Shown piece after piece: positions 53,782 to 64,000 of a DNA stretch of 64,000 bases. The translations under genes and the position numbers were made by a program. The notes beneath the pieces were generated by a model, which was not told the DNA's origin, did not search any database, and was given only the letters and a program-made list of their open reading frames with translations. The stretch is from Cryoendolithus antarcticus (Eukaryota; Ascomycota; Dothideomycetes; Cladosporiales; Cladosporiaceae), in assembly GCA_002077065.1 (NCBI GenBank), contig NAJO01000075.1:1-64000 (forward strand). The letters are read 5' to 3'. The stretch's first letter is position 1, and each line of letters opens with the position of its first letter.

Positions 53782-56432
53782 TGAACCCTCGTGGGTGAAG
53801 GGTAACGGCGCAAACGTTGTGAGAGGCAGTTGGTAGGCCAGAGTATGATTATGCTGCGACAGATTAGAACCATGACTCCTGAACATGATCATCGATACAA
53901 TCATGTTCGCGTAAAACATTCGCTGTATATGCCTGCGGTATTCCTACATGATCTGACTTCTGTTGCTAAAAGCGCAAGAGCCCGCCTTCGCCAGTCAGCG
54001 ACAAGTTTTGGACTTGGACACAACATACAATAGAGGTAAGATAATCCTATGGCGTCGAAAGATGCAAGATCAACACTACTCGGTCGATTTCGATAGCAGC
54101 CTGTCTACCCGAAAGCGCGTTGTGCATTCGCATCTTCCGCCTCCGTGTACCGAGACTCATGCTGCCATAGCCCTGAAGACCAGTACGCGCCCACTCACCA
54201 CCACACGAGACCCAGTAGTCGCCGGCCCATTCCAAGCGAGCATGTTTTGAACTGCTCGCATGCCGACATCGGCACTTCGAAAGCTGCTCTGGTTGGGACA
54301 GCCACTGCGACGTTTGCCGGATGCGCGGTATGCACGGCTGCAGGCACGGGGCAGCTACGCAAGTAATACGCGCATCGTCTGCTAGGCAGGTTGCAGCGAA
54401 GAGGAAGATCGATGCTTGAGGTCGATCGATAGTGGTTGCACATCGCACTCTACGGCGGTATAGCCGTTGACAGAAATCAAGATATCGACGAGCGGGGTGA
54501 CGTCTCCACCCACTACAGTATCAACGTCCCAAACCGTGTCGCATTCGGCAAGAATTGCTCCTACCAAAGCAATCCTCAAAGCTCTCCCTGACAGCGGCAC
54601 ACCCACTCGGCGCGTACCGAAGTCATCCTACCCACGCTCCAGGGTCGACCCAAGGAAAAAGATGGATTGACTTTCGGGCATTTGCTGTTGCAGTGGCGTT
54701 AGAACTCGCAAGGTCTGGCCACGTTTTGCTGTGCTGCTGCGGAGACGCTGACTGTGTTTCTGCAAAGCCGTTGGAAAGACACGTGAAGTAGATGGGTACG
54801 TTCGCTGAATGCGACAAGTCGCAGGTTCGGGCGCGGAGGAGGCTGCAAGGGCTGGGGTGTGGAAGCGGGGATCATCCCGATCGCGGAGTCGGGGAATGCC
54901 CTGCGATGGGGGTGGTGGACTGGTGCGACACGCTCGTAGGGGAATCTTGGGCTTGATGGCGGTCTATCAAGCCCCGGGGGGGGATGCTCCGTCTGTTGCA
55001 ATGTGGATGACTCGTTGATCATTCTATGCGAAAGAAGAGTGCACCGTGAGAGCTTCATCGTCTCCATCGGCGTGGGCTCGAAGAAATCCCCGATTCGTCA
55101 ATCGCTTACGCGCAAAACAGCTCGGTACGGCACGTTGACGCTTTTGCTCGGTGCGACCTACCGATAGAGCTCAGACCAGCCGCGATAAGACACAGCGGCA
55201 TGGATCTTGGGAATGACATGGGAATACTAGGCAATAAACTGCTTGGGAAGGAATACGTTGCGACCGGGCCTTCGGAATCAGCGCGGCACGCACGAAACAT
55301 TGCATCGTAGTGGGCGATACTGTGCTTGCAGATTGTGGAGATGATAATAGCAATACAGGTACCGCAGATTGCAGATGTGTTGGGCAGCGATGCTAGTGCA
55401 AGTTGCGGCGGCGGTCGCGTTTCGCGGAGCAAGATGTGTGGAAAGGCTTCCAAGCGAGCCTGTGGTGGGACCGTTTGGGCGCTCGACGGGCACCGGGAAG
55501 GGGAGGGATGTGACGTGCTCCGAGCGCTTTGCTTGAGTGTGGAGCGTCGATGAGCTCGCTTAGAGCACAGTGATGCTGTCTGTAGCTTTGGCGCGCGCTC
55601 ATAGGAGTGTCGAGACGCAGCGACTTGCAAAGAACGGATGGGTGGACATTACATTTTCTTGACCTTGGTCATGTTCAGCGATACATCAAGATAATGGTCA
55701 ACTGCTGACCTCTGTTTCCCAACGTCATGGAACTGGATATTGCACTAGCGTGAAATCTGACTAGCTCGCAATGTTGGCTGGTAAGCTAAGAACGGGAGCT
55801 CGGTAAGGGCTCGTCCCACACACTCTGAACTCTGGCGGCCAACTGCCTCAACTTCGCCTCGTCTCGCACATCTCTCTTGCGTCGACCACGACAGTATCGC
55901 CATTCGGATATTCCTTGGTGAGGGGAGTACTGGAGTGGCGGTCTTGTGGATTTTCCCACAGCGCCAGGACATTCTAGGAACATCGAAGAGCTGCCTCCAT
56001 CCCGCGCGTGTGGTCTCGATCCAGGACCCGAATTGCGACGAAGCTCATCCCGTGGACAGGACACCAACTGATTCTTACAGCACGCGCTTGTACCAGAGGT
56101 GTGTACGCCAGTGATATCACTGGAATCCAGCCTGCAAGTTGTGAGTTCTAGCCCTCGGAAGTAACATCGCCCCTTGCCTCGCGTATTTCCTGTGCGTTGG
56201 ATCATTCCGATATACCAGTCAAGTGGTACCTTCATCCCCGAACCAACACATCGGACTACCTACGCCTCGATCTCACAGTCGACCATCGGTGTTCTTGATG
56301 CCGTCTGCGTGTTGTGTCTCGACGCCACGCTGACTATTCCCAACGAGGTGGTGCTAACAGTTACTTGCAGTGTACCTTCGGAGTCGCTGTTCGTACAAAT
56401 CTTCAGTCTGCTCTGGATACTGGATCATAGCC
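53782..56432. other. Long upstream region of veA, no gene recognised
   Basis: I find no credible gene in 2.65 kb; several open frames of 60-170 codons exist on both strands but lack recognisable motifs. Part of this is probably the promoter and leader of veA, a gene with complex upstream control in Aspergillus. Confidence 0.4.
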
Positions 56433-58365
56433 ATGGAGGACCCGGCTCACCAGAAGTGTGACATTCCTGTCGACAATGAGACGAGGAACTCTATGACCCG
56501 GATGACCCAGGACGGCCGCAAAATCAGATATGACTTAACCGTCTTACAGCAACCCGAGAAGGCGAGAGCATGTGGTGCCGGAGCCAAGTGTGAGTCGCTG
56601 CGAGTCGAACGAAGCGCCTGCTCAATACTGATCTGCTGTAGCTTCGGCCGATAGGCGACCAGTGGATCCGCCACCCATTGTGCAATTAAAGATCTTCCAG
56701 ATCAGGCATAACGAGGGCGAAGAAGACATCACGGCCAGCATGAACGCCAACTACTTTCTCTTCGCTACGCTGGAGAACGCCCGCCAGATTTCCAATGCCC
56801 GCGGCATGGCCGAGAAAGGACCCACGGTCTTGACTGGTACTCCGGTCGCTGGCATGGTCTACCTTGACCGTCCTAGCCCTGCTGGCTACTTCATCTTTCC
56901 AGACCTGTCCGTGAGGCATGACGGTCGCTTTCGCCTCAGCTTCAGTCTATATGAAGAGGTCAAGCGTGCGGAAGATGGGGATGTCAAATCCGACATTGCA
57001 CGGCCAGCGTCGCCGAACGACTCCCACGTTACCCACCGCCTTGAAGTCAGGTCTTGTCCATTGACCGTATACACCGCGAAGACCTTCCCTGGACTAAGTG
57101 AGAGCACTGCCCTCAGTCGCACTGTGGCTGAGCAAGGCTGCCGAGTCCGGATTCGCCGCGACATCAGGATGCGCAAGCAGAATACTAAGACAGAGCCCAA
57201 CAACTGGGATGATTATGCGGATGAGACTGCGGAAGCTCGCGCAAGGACCTCGCGTACTCCGGACGCCTATGGCTATGCACCAGTGGCCTACAGAGACCCG
57301 CTACCACGCCGGAGGTCGGACAGTAATGCAAGCCACCAGTCCATACCAGCTACTATCCCGCGGAAGCCGTCCTTGCAGGAGATGACCATGAGTCAGCAGC
57401 CACACTATGGAGGAACTGCACCACACACGCCCCAGAGCGGATTTGCGCCTTCACAACCATGGGGTCCCTCTCCACCAATGCCACAACACTCGCAGCCTGC
57501 GTATACGCAGCACCAGCAGCAGCCAATGCAACCTCCACCGCCTCAGTACCAGCCACACACTTACAATGCTCAGCCTCCTGCCCAAGCTCCGTTGCCTCAG
57601 CCTCCTAACTACTACGGGTATCAAGCCCACCAGCAGGCGCAGCCGCAGCGGCATTATAGCACGAGCTCGTACGAGAGCAACGGCCACGCCCACCGGATGA
57701 GCAGTGACTGGTCTGCCGGGCCAGTTCACTCTGACTACTCACGCTCAGGAAGCCTACAGATTTCAGGACCGCACTCACACGTGCAGCCACTGTACCAGGC
57801 TCAGACGTATCAACAACAGCACCTAGCTCCTCAGCACCATCATAGCTACGGCTCCATGGAAAGTCAGGCCTGGCGTCCGCCACCACCCGAGACTTTGCAG
57901 CCGCCCACACGAGCAACCGCGACCGCGCCCACGCCTCCGTTGACTGCCAAAGCATCCTTCTCTTCTATACAAACAAACACACTCCCCCCTCTCAGCGTCA
58001 CTACGCTTCCGCGCCCTCACGCACACAATCCCTCACCGTCGACCCCGCTGTCGGCTATCAACCAGAACTCGATCCCGCCATCGTCATTCGTGTACCATAC
58101 TCCGCATTCCTCGGAGTCGCATAACAAGCGCTCGTACAACTCGACCTTCTCGACCGTAGCTTACGATCAACCGCAGAAGGGAGGCGCGCGTCCTAGTACG
58201 GAGGGCTTCGGCGAGGACATGCTGATACCTTCCGGCGAGGAAGACGATCGGGAGGGCACCATCATCGCCAACATCGGCAACGGGGAGAATGCTACAAAGA
58301 GTGGGTTCGGCTACGAGAATATGTACAAGCGGGCTGATGGGACCTACCACTCTCTGCGACCATGA
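56433..58365 (+). CDS. veA: Velvet-family regulator VeA
   Basis: Exons 56433-56589 and 56642-58365 around a 52-base intron (gtgagt...ctgtag) encode 626 residues. The intron falls in the canonical place: PEKARACGAGAK before it, SSADRRPVDPPPIVQLKIFQI after it. The velvet domain spans about residues 25-225 (YFLFATLENARQIS; GMVYLDRPSPAGYFIFPDLSVR; FRLSFSLYEEVK; FPGLSESTALSRTVAEQGCRVRIRRDIRMRK), a fold related to the NF-kappa-B DNA-binding region. The C-terminal 400 residues are Gln/Pro/His/Ser-rich and disordered, as in other VeA proteins. VeA moves to the nucleus in the dark, joins VelB and the methyltransferase LaeA, and controls sporulation and secondary metabolism. The start at 56433 gives MEDPAHQKCD. 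Confidence 0.93.
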
Positions 58366-59901
58366 GGCGTGCGGTCCCTCTACGGCATTCACGCGAGAGA
58401 CAACGTGTGCAGGGCTTCGGTGGTGCAGAGGGTAGCGTGAGATTCAGTACACGGTGGGGATGCGAGGAGGTGGGGTTGCGTGCGTTTCATTCTACTAGGC
58501 AGGCGGCGTTCATCCATGTGGATCTTGGGCTTGGCGTGATGACACAGACTCACGAGGAAACGATATATTACAGCTTCATTGGCGAGCATGAGCGCGAGTG
58601 TCTCTGCGGGGGGCTTGGGATTGGAGACAGGCGGCTGGGGTTTCGGTACTTATTATGTAATTGGCTGTCAGCCAAGGGAGAGGGATGAAGGATTTCTTTG
58701 AGAGCAAAGCTAGGATTGGAGTAGCATCGCGGTACCAGAGTTTGAAAGCCCATGACAAGTGTCAGTGTAGACATTGCTGTGAACGATCTGTAGCTTCCAT
58801 CATCATAACTGCTGTCCTTTTCTTGTTCAAGGAGCGGAGATGTGTCTTTGACGTCCGTCGAAGCGTCCACTACAGCGAGATCCAAATACAAGCTGCTTTC
58901 GAAAGACATTCATGCTACTCTCTCTCCATCCTCCAGTTCCGTCTTCCCGTATTGCAGCTGTCGCGTTCCATTATTGCAGCTGTGTTGATAGTAGCCCAAG
59001 TGGTGGCGGGAGCCGCACGTGATGTGAAAGCCCGTCGTTCCAGGCGCAACGCCGCGCGCCATGTCGATCATGGCCATGTTGCCTAATAAGGTCCTCTTAG
59101 ATCGCACTCAGCCTCGCCGAGAGGTCCCACGGGTTCACGGTCACAACGACGCAACGTCGAGATCATGAGATCGCACGTACCACCCTCCGTTGCCGTGCCC
59201 TGAAGCCCGCGAAGCACATGGTGGAGGAACGTGTGAGGCTCGTGTCCCATCGCTTCCCACTTTGGACGGTACGTGAAGCTCACGTCACGATCGCTGATGT
59301 AGCGTACCCATTTGATGGAGCTGCGAGTGTTAAGCTCTGAGCCATCGAGGTGTAGGCGGAACACCATGGAAGGGTCGAAGGTCTCCAGTCTTGATCAAAA
59401 TGAGAGAAAATGTTCGAGGAGTCTCGACGCGCAGCCAACAGAGTCGCCTTAGCCCATAACGCAGAGGTCCTTGATGTTGTTCCTCGAAGCTGCGTCAACA
59501 AACAGCAGCGCCAAGGCTGTCATGCTCCTTCACTTATTCCTCGGCCTCCGTCGTGCCTTCCTCACCGTAATATCTTGATGATCGAAGTACATCTTGCAAC
59601 GCCGTCTGGTACCTTACAGAAGTTCACAAGATTCCGACGTGCGCCAGAACTACCACGCTTGCTCGCGTGGTTTGGACAGCTGCCGTTGGCGGGGTTCAAT
59701 CTGCCTGATGGCAGTAATTTCTGCCCCTCATCTGACGTCCGATGTCCAAACGGGCGGCATATGGACGGTATATGTACATACCGGTAGGTGAGAGGAGCCC
59801 GTCTTTATTCTCAGGACTTATCTCACTTTGCTTTCGTACTATATTTGCAAGATCTGACCTGTCCTCGCCCTTTCGTTGTATTGCAGCCCCAATAATCAAA
59901 A
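58366..59901. other. Intergenic, one doubtful small ORF
   Basis: The only frame of interest is on the minus strand, 59367-59083 (94 residues, ATG start, IKWVRYISDRDVSFTYRPKW and HTFLHHVLRGLQGTATEGG). It has protein-like composition but no signal peptide or family that I recognise. The last 100 bases are the leader of the MetE-like gene. Confidence 0.35.
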
Positions 59902-61193
59902 ATGTCCTCTCCTCGCAATCCTCCCTTTCGCGCAGAGCACATCGGCTCTCTTCTCCGTCCCAAAGAGCTAGTCGAGAAGCGGTATGCCGTAGCTGCTGGC
60001 AAGGCTTCCAAAGATGAGCTCAAACCGTTGGAGGAAGCCTCGATCAAGTCTATCGTCGAGCTTCAGCAGAAATGCGGCTTCCACGCAGTCACCAATGGCG
60101 AGCACTCCCGGCATCAGTTCTGGGGCACATTCTTCGAGACACTCAATGGTATGGAGGAGATCCACCTCCGTGAGGGCGGTTATGATCAGAGTATCTTCAG
60201 GGCATATGCGCCGGATGTGAAGAGCTTTATGCACGAGAAGACGATCCCGAATCAGGTTACGCTGGCGACTGGGAAGATCAAGCACACTGGGACGAGCAGC
60301 TTTCTGCCTGAGTTCGAGTACCTGAAGACGCTAGTGCCGAAGAGCGAGTGGAAGAACATCAAGTTGACTCTGACGAGTCCGAGCTGGTATCGTACGTTGT
60401 CCTCCTTCACTAGACAACTGCCACCACAACCAGTTCGTCCAGACCTCACAGCTAATGAAAGCTCTCAGACTTCCGCTACGGCCCTAACAAAGCCTACCTC
60501 CCCGGTGTCTACAACTCAGATGCCGAGTACTTCGCCGACGTTGCCGCCGCCTACCAGAAGGAGCTATCAATTCTGTACGATGCCGGTCTACGCAACGGCC
60601 AGATCGATGACCCGAACCTCGCCTACTTCTGCAGCGACGAGATGCTCAAAGGCTGGAAGGCCGACAAGGAGAACTTCCAAACAGCCGACGAGCAGTTCGC
60701 AGCTTACTTGAACTTCTACAATGACTGCATCAAGCGACCCTCGGACTTCCACATGGGCATCCACTTGTGCAGAGGGAACTATGTTGGGAGCAGACATTTC
60801 AGCGAGGGCGCGTACGACCGCATTGCGGCGAAGATGTTCAACGATCTGGATGTTTCGACCTACTATCTTGAGTACGACACACCGAGAGCAGGCGGCTTTG
60901 AACCTCTCAAATCGCTGCCGAAGAGCAAGAATGTGGTTCTCGGTGTCGTGACGTCCAAGTTCCCGAAGTTGGAGGACCAGCAGGAGATGGTTGAGCGTGT
61001 CTACAAAGCAGCAGACTTTGTCAGCGAAGGGCAGGGTATCAGCAGAGAGGAGGCGCTGAAGCAGCTTAGTGTCAGTCCGCAGTGTGGCTTTGCTAGTCAT
61101 GCTGAGGGCAACGAGCTTGGGGACAAGGACATGGAGAAGAAGCTGCAATTGGTGAGAGCGATCGCTGAGGAGGTGTGGCCGGGCGAGGCTTGA
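59902..61193 (+). CDS. MetE-like cobalamin-independent methionine synthase family protein
   Basis: Exons 59902-60391 and 60469-61193 around a 77-base intron (gtacgt, gctaat branch, ctcag) encode 404 residues. FRAEHIGSLLRP at the start, VTNGEHSR, SWYHFRYGPNKAYLPGVY across the intron, and the zinc-site segments HLCRGNY and QCGFASHAEGNEL identify the C-terminal catalytic (UROD/MetE-like) barrel. Only this half of classical MetE (about 760 residues) is present, as in bacterial YxjG/YxjH-type proteins common in fungi. The expected chemistry is zinc-dependent methyl transfer to a thiol, but the methyl donor and acceptor are unknown; lacking the N-terminal folate-binding half, it is not the housekeeping methionine synthase. 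Confidence 0.87.
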
Positions 61194-61525
61194 TGATGGC
61201 GAAGAATGGGTGCTGGTGGTCTTCAACGTTGGCGTACCATCAGGCGGATTGAAGCAAAAGCAATTTGCAGGCGAACTATTCAACATGTACAGGCGTAGAT
61301 ACCCAAAAGTGAGCATCATAGATTGGATCTGCAGTGTCTACTTGTCTGCAGTCTTCATGTCCAGCTGTACATTACTATGTTCAGTTCTATATCTCTACAT
61401 AGGAAATGCCACTCTGCCATGGGCCGCGATATGCCTGGGCACTTTATGCAATTAGCAAACAGATCAACATCGTGGGTATCGTAAGAAGCGACATGAGAAA
61501 ATGTGCTTAGCGCCTGGCGACCACT
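61194..61525. other. Spacer between convergent genes
   Basis: The 332 bases between the stops of the MetE-like gene and the serine-rich gene have no recognisable feature. Confidence 0.4.
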
Positions 61526-64000
61526 TCATCGCCGCGTTGCGACAATGGCTAGAGCAATCTGGAGCAGGGTCAGTCAATGGTCTCGGCGCTCTTCGACGAA
61601 GGATTGCACTTACGACAGCGGCAATGACGCCAACCCCGACCACAGCCATGATCCTGTTAAGGGTTCTCCACCACCTGGCCTTCATCCACAGCCTTTCCTC
61701 AGTCCACCTTCGACTTGCTTCACCAGCAGTGTGCCGTCTGAGCGCACCTTCCATTTCGTCCACTTCGCTCTCCACAGTCACGGAGCTACGCATCGCTTTC
61801 TCTTGATCGCGCGCTGGTCGCTCTGGCAAAGGTAATATTGCTCCGAGCATCCAGGCAAAAGGACAGAGGAAGCCAATTGTAAAAAGCAAGATTTGGCGAT
61901 TGCCGCGGGAGTGAATGAGAGTGTCGAGTGACTCGACGAAACTTGGTGCACGCCAGGTTGATAGACGATTGCCTGTTCTACGATTCGGCTGCAGATGTGG
62001 CGAGGCTTCAAGCGAGAACTCGGACAGGCGATCCTTGGTCATGGGGCGAGGGAATGTCATATCGTCCCAGTGCCTCTGCTTCGAGTATTTCCGCGGCAGA
62101 GGTGGCATAGGTGGTGCATCTGGATCCTGTAGGGTTCCCCACTTAGGCTGCCCAGAAGGCAACATCTCATCTCCAGCATTTTGGCCTTCCTCGAAGATCG
62201 CAAGACTGTCTGGACGGATAGAGTCGCCGGCCGAAGGGCGAGAAGCTTTGCTCTTGCGGAGCTTGTTCTTCGATGACCCTTCGGACTTCGCACGTGTGCG
62301 TGTTCGGGGCCTGAAGATCGAGGGCAAAAAATGGCTACTTGTTGGACTGGACTCGAGCTCACTGTAGCCAGTGCCTAGACGAGATGTGATGCTCCGTTCT
62401 GTCCATTGACTCGCGTTTCTTGCGTGCGTGGTCAGATTGGCCTCCCTCGGACGCGGAGTGGGTGGTCCACTCAGGGAGATCTTGCTTGCGCTTAGCAGTT
62501 GCGCGTTGTGTACGTAGAAATTCTTCGCCCAGACAGGGAATATACTGCTCCCATGGCTCCATCGCTCACTCTCGGTTGTACTAATCCTGCTGTTCTGCCG
62601 CGAGTGACTTCCAGATGGCGTGCTATTACTACGTTGCCGTATCGAATACCCTGATCGCTTCTCCCGCAACGGTGGCCGCGTCAGCTCGCCAATCGTATCG
62701 ACATTCTCGTCGCTCTCATTCGGCATAGGTGGCATGGGTGGAAGTGGTCCGTCGTACCGTCTTGTCCCTTCCTGCTCGTCGGACGTTCGTCCACGAAACA
62801 ACGGCTCAGGCTTCGCGCTCTCGGCACGGAACACGCCCATGGTCATGTCACCCATCTCTTCTTCACTCCCAGTATTGCGCCGCACCGGCGACTCTGATGA
62901 AGGCGAAGTCATGGGCGCACTACCTCTACGGTAGCTAGAGAGGGGTATGCTGCTTGCATCGTCGCCTGTCAGAACGCCACTGCCCAGAGAGAAGTGACTT
63001 AGTTGCCGCGAGTTAGAGCGATCACTTTCGCTTGCGATCGTGCTGAGGTGACTTCGAAGCGGCTGCCGTGGCCACGGCAGAGGGTCGAAGTCATCGTACA
63101 TTGAGTCTGGCGCTCCACCAGATATCGAGCCTCGAGTATGACGAAGCCGCTTCTTCGGGACTTGAAGCGGCGGGAGTGTGTCTGCGGATGAGGAGCGCTG
63201 ATGCGACGCCCAAGATGCGTTAGTCGTGCCACTCCTACCAGTGTCTGGGCGGAGGTTGGAAGCTGCTTCGTGACGTGAGAGAATGGACTCGAATGAGGTC
63301 ACGCTTCGTATGAGCTGACTCCGTGTCAGTGGCCGAGAAGCATCTACGTAGACTACTACATTCGGGGAGGATTGTTGCGCGGATGCAAGACTTGGCGGCG
63401 CAGTGGGCGTGCTGTTCGGTGATTCGCTTGGTGTCTGCGCAGGCGTAACGCGGCTGGCTCGTTGTGGTCTGACAATGGCACTGGGCGAGTAAGTGCTAAG
63501 ATGTTCTTCTAGCGAGGAATGGACTTCAACGTTTGGTGATGAGAAATTCGGTGGAGTATGCGGCCTTGGTAGCTTTGACGGCGATGAATGCAACTCGTGG
63601 CGAAGGTGCCAATGAGGAGTACTTGGTGAGGATGACTGGATGGCACGGACAGTGCTGCGCTCTGGTGAGACCTCCTCTAGTGTCTCGAGTGCCTGATGTG
63701 GACCCTGCGGCGATGACCCCACGTCTTCGTCGACGAAAGACTCGCTTGGGTCGCGCTCATACGGAGTCGGCGTGCCTCGTAGGGTAGTACCTTGACTGAA
63801 TCGCTCTGCCCTGCTGCTCTCGCTCCCAGTGAATGAGGTATCGCCCACTTCAGTGCCTTGAAGCGTGGAAGAAGCGGAGAACTTGGAGCTTGTACTGCGA
63901 CGATGCCATGCAGTCTTCGGCAGGACTTGCGTGTAGGCAGGTGGCGATAGCAGTACATTGGATGGAAAGTCCAGCTTGCGAGCCGGATTGATGTTCGACT
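61526..64000 (-). CDS. Serine-rich fungal membrane protein, 5' end beyond window
   Basis: The frame is open to the right edge, so the start lies outside. The main exon ends at 61614; a 55-base intron (gtaagt, gactgac branch, ctccag) leads to a last exon 61558-61526 that completes a transmembrane helix (GVGVIAAV joined to IALAIVATRR). More than 820 residues are visible: a long Ser/Pro/Arg-rich disordered part, then two C-terminal membrane helices (LLFTIGFLCPFAWMLGAILPLP and the spliced helix) with WWRTLNRIM between them. This layout is widespread in ascomycetes as an uncharacterised serine-rich protein. Reading through the intron would give a non-conserved cysteine-containing tail, so the spliced end is preferred. 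Many SP and RxxS sites suggest phosphorylation. Confidence 0.8.

Noticed and set aside
1..64000. tRNA or rRNA genes
   Set aside because: I looked for B-box-like GGTTCGANTCC words with a partner A-box and found none that would fold into a cloverleaf; no rRNA-like sequence was seen.

Overview
The window is from a filamentous ascomycete, most likely a Dothideomycete. Short GT-AG introns (about 48-80 bases, often with a CTGAC or CTAAC branch site), a velvet regulator, an AA9 polysaccharide monooxygenase, Zn2Cys6 and BTB genes, and an edge island almost devoid of CpA/TpG (the signature of repeat-induced point mutation, RIP) all support this. The phylum follows from the sequence; the class is inference.

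Layout. 1-0.66 kb is a RIP-ravaged repeat. 1.7-15.3 kb mixes a secreted-biology set (MACPF protein, AA9 LPMO) with metabolic genes (peroxisomal enoyl-CoA isomerase, PET100, a PuuE-type deacetylase) and decayed genes: a DUF2306 gene with an internal TAG, a multiply broken Zn2Cys6 factor, and two tandem BTB genes, both broken. 17.7-34.2 kb is a conserved housekeeping block: CSE1, a sacsin-like GHKL ATPase with a C-terminal HExxH motif, SelO/Fmp40, a DCAF4-like WD40 protein, a small unknown protein, a mitochondrial GGQ release-factor-like protein and the small subunit of serine palmitoyltransferase. Many neighbours are divergent pairs sharing a promoter (isomerase/PET100, CSE1/GHKL ATPase, SelO/WD40, GGQ protein/SPT subunit, RNase H1/DUF202). 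A diverged array of about 155-base repeats lies downstream of the ATPase gene.

35.4-48.7 kb holds the least familiar content: three paralogous loci (A on +, B on -, C on +) for long predicted secreted proteins. Each has a signal peptide, a small N-terminal domain ended by a phase-2 intron at the same place, a long charged coiled-coil or proline-rich middle, an Ala/Gly-rich hydrophobic stretch, and a tail with four cysteines spaced C-x15-C-x20-C-x40/41-C. B (1314 aa) and C (921 aa) are intact; A carries a frameshift and two in-frame TAG codons. I do not recognise the family.

49.2-64 kb returns to conserved genes: RNase H1 (with a presequence-like reading frame upstream of its ATG), a DUF202 membrane protein, an F-box/LPPEIR-type ORF interrupted by a TAG, the developmental and secondary-metabolism regulator veA behind a long empty upstream region, a MetE-like methyltransferase, and the 3' part of a serine-rich membrane protein that runs off the right edge. 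Seven in-frame TAG codons interrupt four otherwise well-preserved reading frames. TAG is also the normal terminator of about half of the intact genes, so decay by C-to-T change is the simplest reading.
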